Translations under genes and position numbers: made by a program
Notes under the pieces: generated by a model
Told to the model about the DNA's origin: nothing
The model's database searches: none
Seen by the model: only the letters and a program-made list of their open reading frames with translations
Shown here: positions 63,139 through 64,000 of the stretch, piece after piece
Position numbering within the stretch: the stretch's first letter is position 1
How the letters are laid out: every line of letters begins with the position of its first letter
Assembly (NCBI RefSeq): GCF_000364445.2
Contig: NZ_CP043538.1
Coordinates: 1,991,612-2,055,611, forward strand
DNA from: Methylobacterium mesophilicum SR1.6/6
GTDB lineage: Bacteria; Pseudomonadota; Alphaproteobacteria; Rhizobiales; Beijerinckiaceae
DNA: 64,000 bases
Direction of reading: 5' to 3'

Positions 63139-64000
63139 ATGCGCACCACCGCCACGCTTGCCGGAGGCCTCGTGGCGGCGGTCCGGTCCCTCGACCCGGG
63201 GCAGCCCTGGATCCCGGCCTGGCGGGCCCTCGGCGCGGCCGCGATGGTGCGAAACCCGTTCTACGAGGCCGGCTACGCGCTGGCCGCCCGCGACGCGTTC
63301 GGGGCCGGCGTGCGGCTCCTGATCGTGGCCGACCGGTCCCCCGAGGCAGCCGGAGTCCGGCTCCGCGCCGCCTGGCCGTTCCGGGTGTCGTGGCGGCGCT
63401 GGGGCGTGCCGCTGCCGCTCCTGATGGGCTGGACCCACGGCTACTGCCCGTTCGGCGCGCCGCTCCTCGATCGCGCCGATCCGGCGGCCGCCCTGGCGGC
63501 CCTGCTCGCCGCCCCGCGGGCGCTCGGCCTGCCGCCGCGTCTCCTCCTGCCCAACGCGCCCGCCGACGGGCCGCTGGCCGACCTTCTGACGGATCTGGGC
63601 CTGCGCCATGCCGGCTACTGGCCCCACGCGCGCGGGATGCTCGACCTGACCGCGCGCGCGCCGGAGGACCGGCCCGCCTATCTCGATCACCTGTCCGGCC
63701 AACGTCGGCGCAAGCTGCGCCGCGCCCGCGCGCTCCTGGAGGCGGACGGTCCGGTGGCGTTCGAGATCCTCGACGCGCCCGCCGCCATCGACGCCGCCCT
63801 GGACGCCTACGTCGCCCTCGAGGCGGCCGGCTGGAAGGACCGGGCGGGCACGGGGCTGGGGCACCGGCCGGAGGAGGTGGCGTTCCTGCGCGCGGCGCTG
63901 GCCGATCTCGGCGCCGAGGGCGGGGTGCGCGTCGCCCGCCTGCGCCGCGGCGAGCGGACGCTCGCCGCCATGATCCTGCCGGTCACCGGCGCCGAGGCCT
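63139..64000 (+). CDS. CelD/BcsL-like acetyltransferase, N-terminal part
   Basis: The frame starts at ATG 63139 and is still open at the last base, giving 287 residues. Segments MVRNPFYEAGYAL, the LSGQRRRKLRRARALLEADGP motif and the ALEAAGWKDRAGTGLGHRPEE core are typical of the GNAT-fold CelD family, which acts in exopolysaccharide synthesis. The C-terminus lies beyond the window. Position after the flippase supports a polysaccharide role. Confidence 0.8.
   Translation, partial: MRTTATLAGGLVAAVRSLDPGQPWIPAWRALGAAAMVRNPFYEAGYALAARDAFGAGVRLLIVADRSPEAAGVRLRAAWPFRVSWRRWGVPLPLLMGWTHGYCPFGAPLLDRADPAAALAALLAAPRALGLPPRLLLPNAPADGPLADLLTDLGLRHAGYWPHARGMLDLTARAPEDRPAYLDHLSGQRRRKLRRARALLEADGPVAFEILDAPAAIDAALDAYVALEAAGWKDRAGTGLGHRPEEVAFLRAALADLGAEGGVRVARLRRGERTLAAMILPVTGAEA

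Overview
This window looks like ordinary chromosome from a high-GC alphaproteobacterium. The gene content and order, the REP-like intergenic palindromes and the tmRNA format all suggest a Methylobacterium/Methylorubrum-like member of the Rhizobiales (Hyphomicrobiales). That placement is inferred from gene content, not from a database comparison. Supporting signs are a circularly permuted two-piece tmRNA encoding the tag ANDNFAPVAVAA, an HWE-family sensor kinase, an IalB-family secreted protein, DUF4169 beside fumC, and the order thyA-folA-hflK-hflC-degP-serB-miaA. No phage, transposase, integrase or CRISPR array was seen.

Layout. 1-7.1 kb: 3' end of trmB, an HWE kinase, Fe-type sodB, murJ, a type II haloacid dehalogenase and a small glycine-zipper protein. 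7.2-12.4 kb: NodU-type carbamoyltransferase, nhaA, a TlpA-like thioredoxin and divergent argH. 12.4-19.3 kb: small accessory genes, IalB, a HAD phosphatase, a short LOV photoreceptor, msrA, mepA and a PRC-barrel protein. 19.3-23.8 kb: a fumC-DUF4169-RHH-ParB-like operon with a divergent P450. 24.3-25.3 kb: ssrA (tmRNA) directly upstream of sspB, the adaptor that hands SsrA-tagged proteins to ClpXP. 25.3-34.0 kb: CPBP protease, thyA-folA, hflKC, degP, serB and miaA. 34.3-42.1 kb: a beta-hydroxyacid dehydrogenase, cstA with its YbdD-like partner, DUF3606, TerB-like and an orphan RND pump. 42.3-47.7 kb: cynS, a tsaE/AmgK-like kinase fusion followed by a murU-like gene, tRNA-Arg(ACG), a histidine phosphatase and NAD(P)HX dehydratase. 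47.8-51.3 kb: small genes, a DUF892 ferritin-like protein, DHH phosphoesterase, SDR and L,D-transpeptidase.

The most interesting stretch is 51.5-57.1 kb. A tight three-gene operon encodes an NrtR-like degenerate Nudix regulator, a soluble SPFH/Band 7 protein and an atypical NAD kinase with GQDG in place of GGDG, with a candidate operator just upstream. Divergent from it, across a 251-bp spacer, lies a Gram-negative sortase system: a VIT/VWA protein ending in LPQTG-membrane helix-basic tail, overlapping its dedicated class GN sortase by 4 bp. From 57.5 kb to the end are an XRE regulator, a tandem pair of paralogous small unknown proteins, gpmI, a polysaccharide flippase and the start of a CelD-like acetyltransferase.

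Functional threads: proteolysis and quality control (ssrA, sspB, hflKC, degP), envelope building and recycling (murJ, mepA, AmgK/MurU-like, L,D-transpeptidase, flippase, sortase), oxidative damage repair (sodB, msrA), and NAD(P) maintenance (NADHX dehydratase, NAD kinase-like operon).
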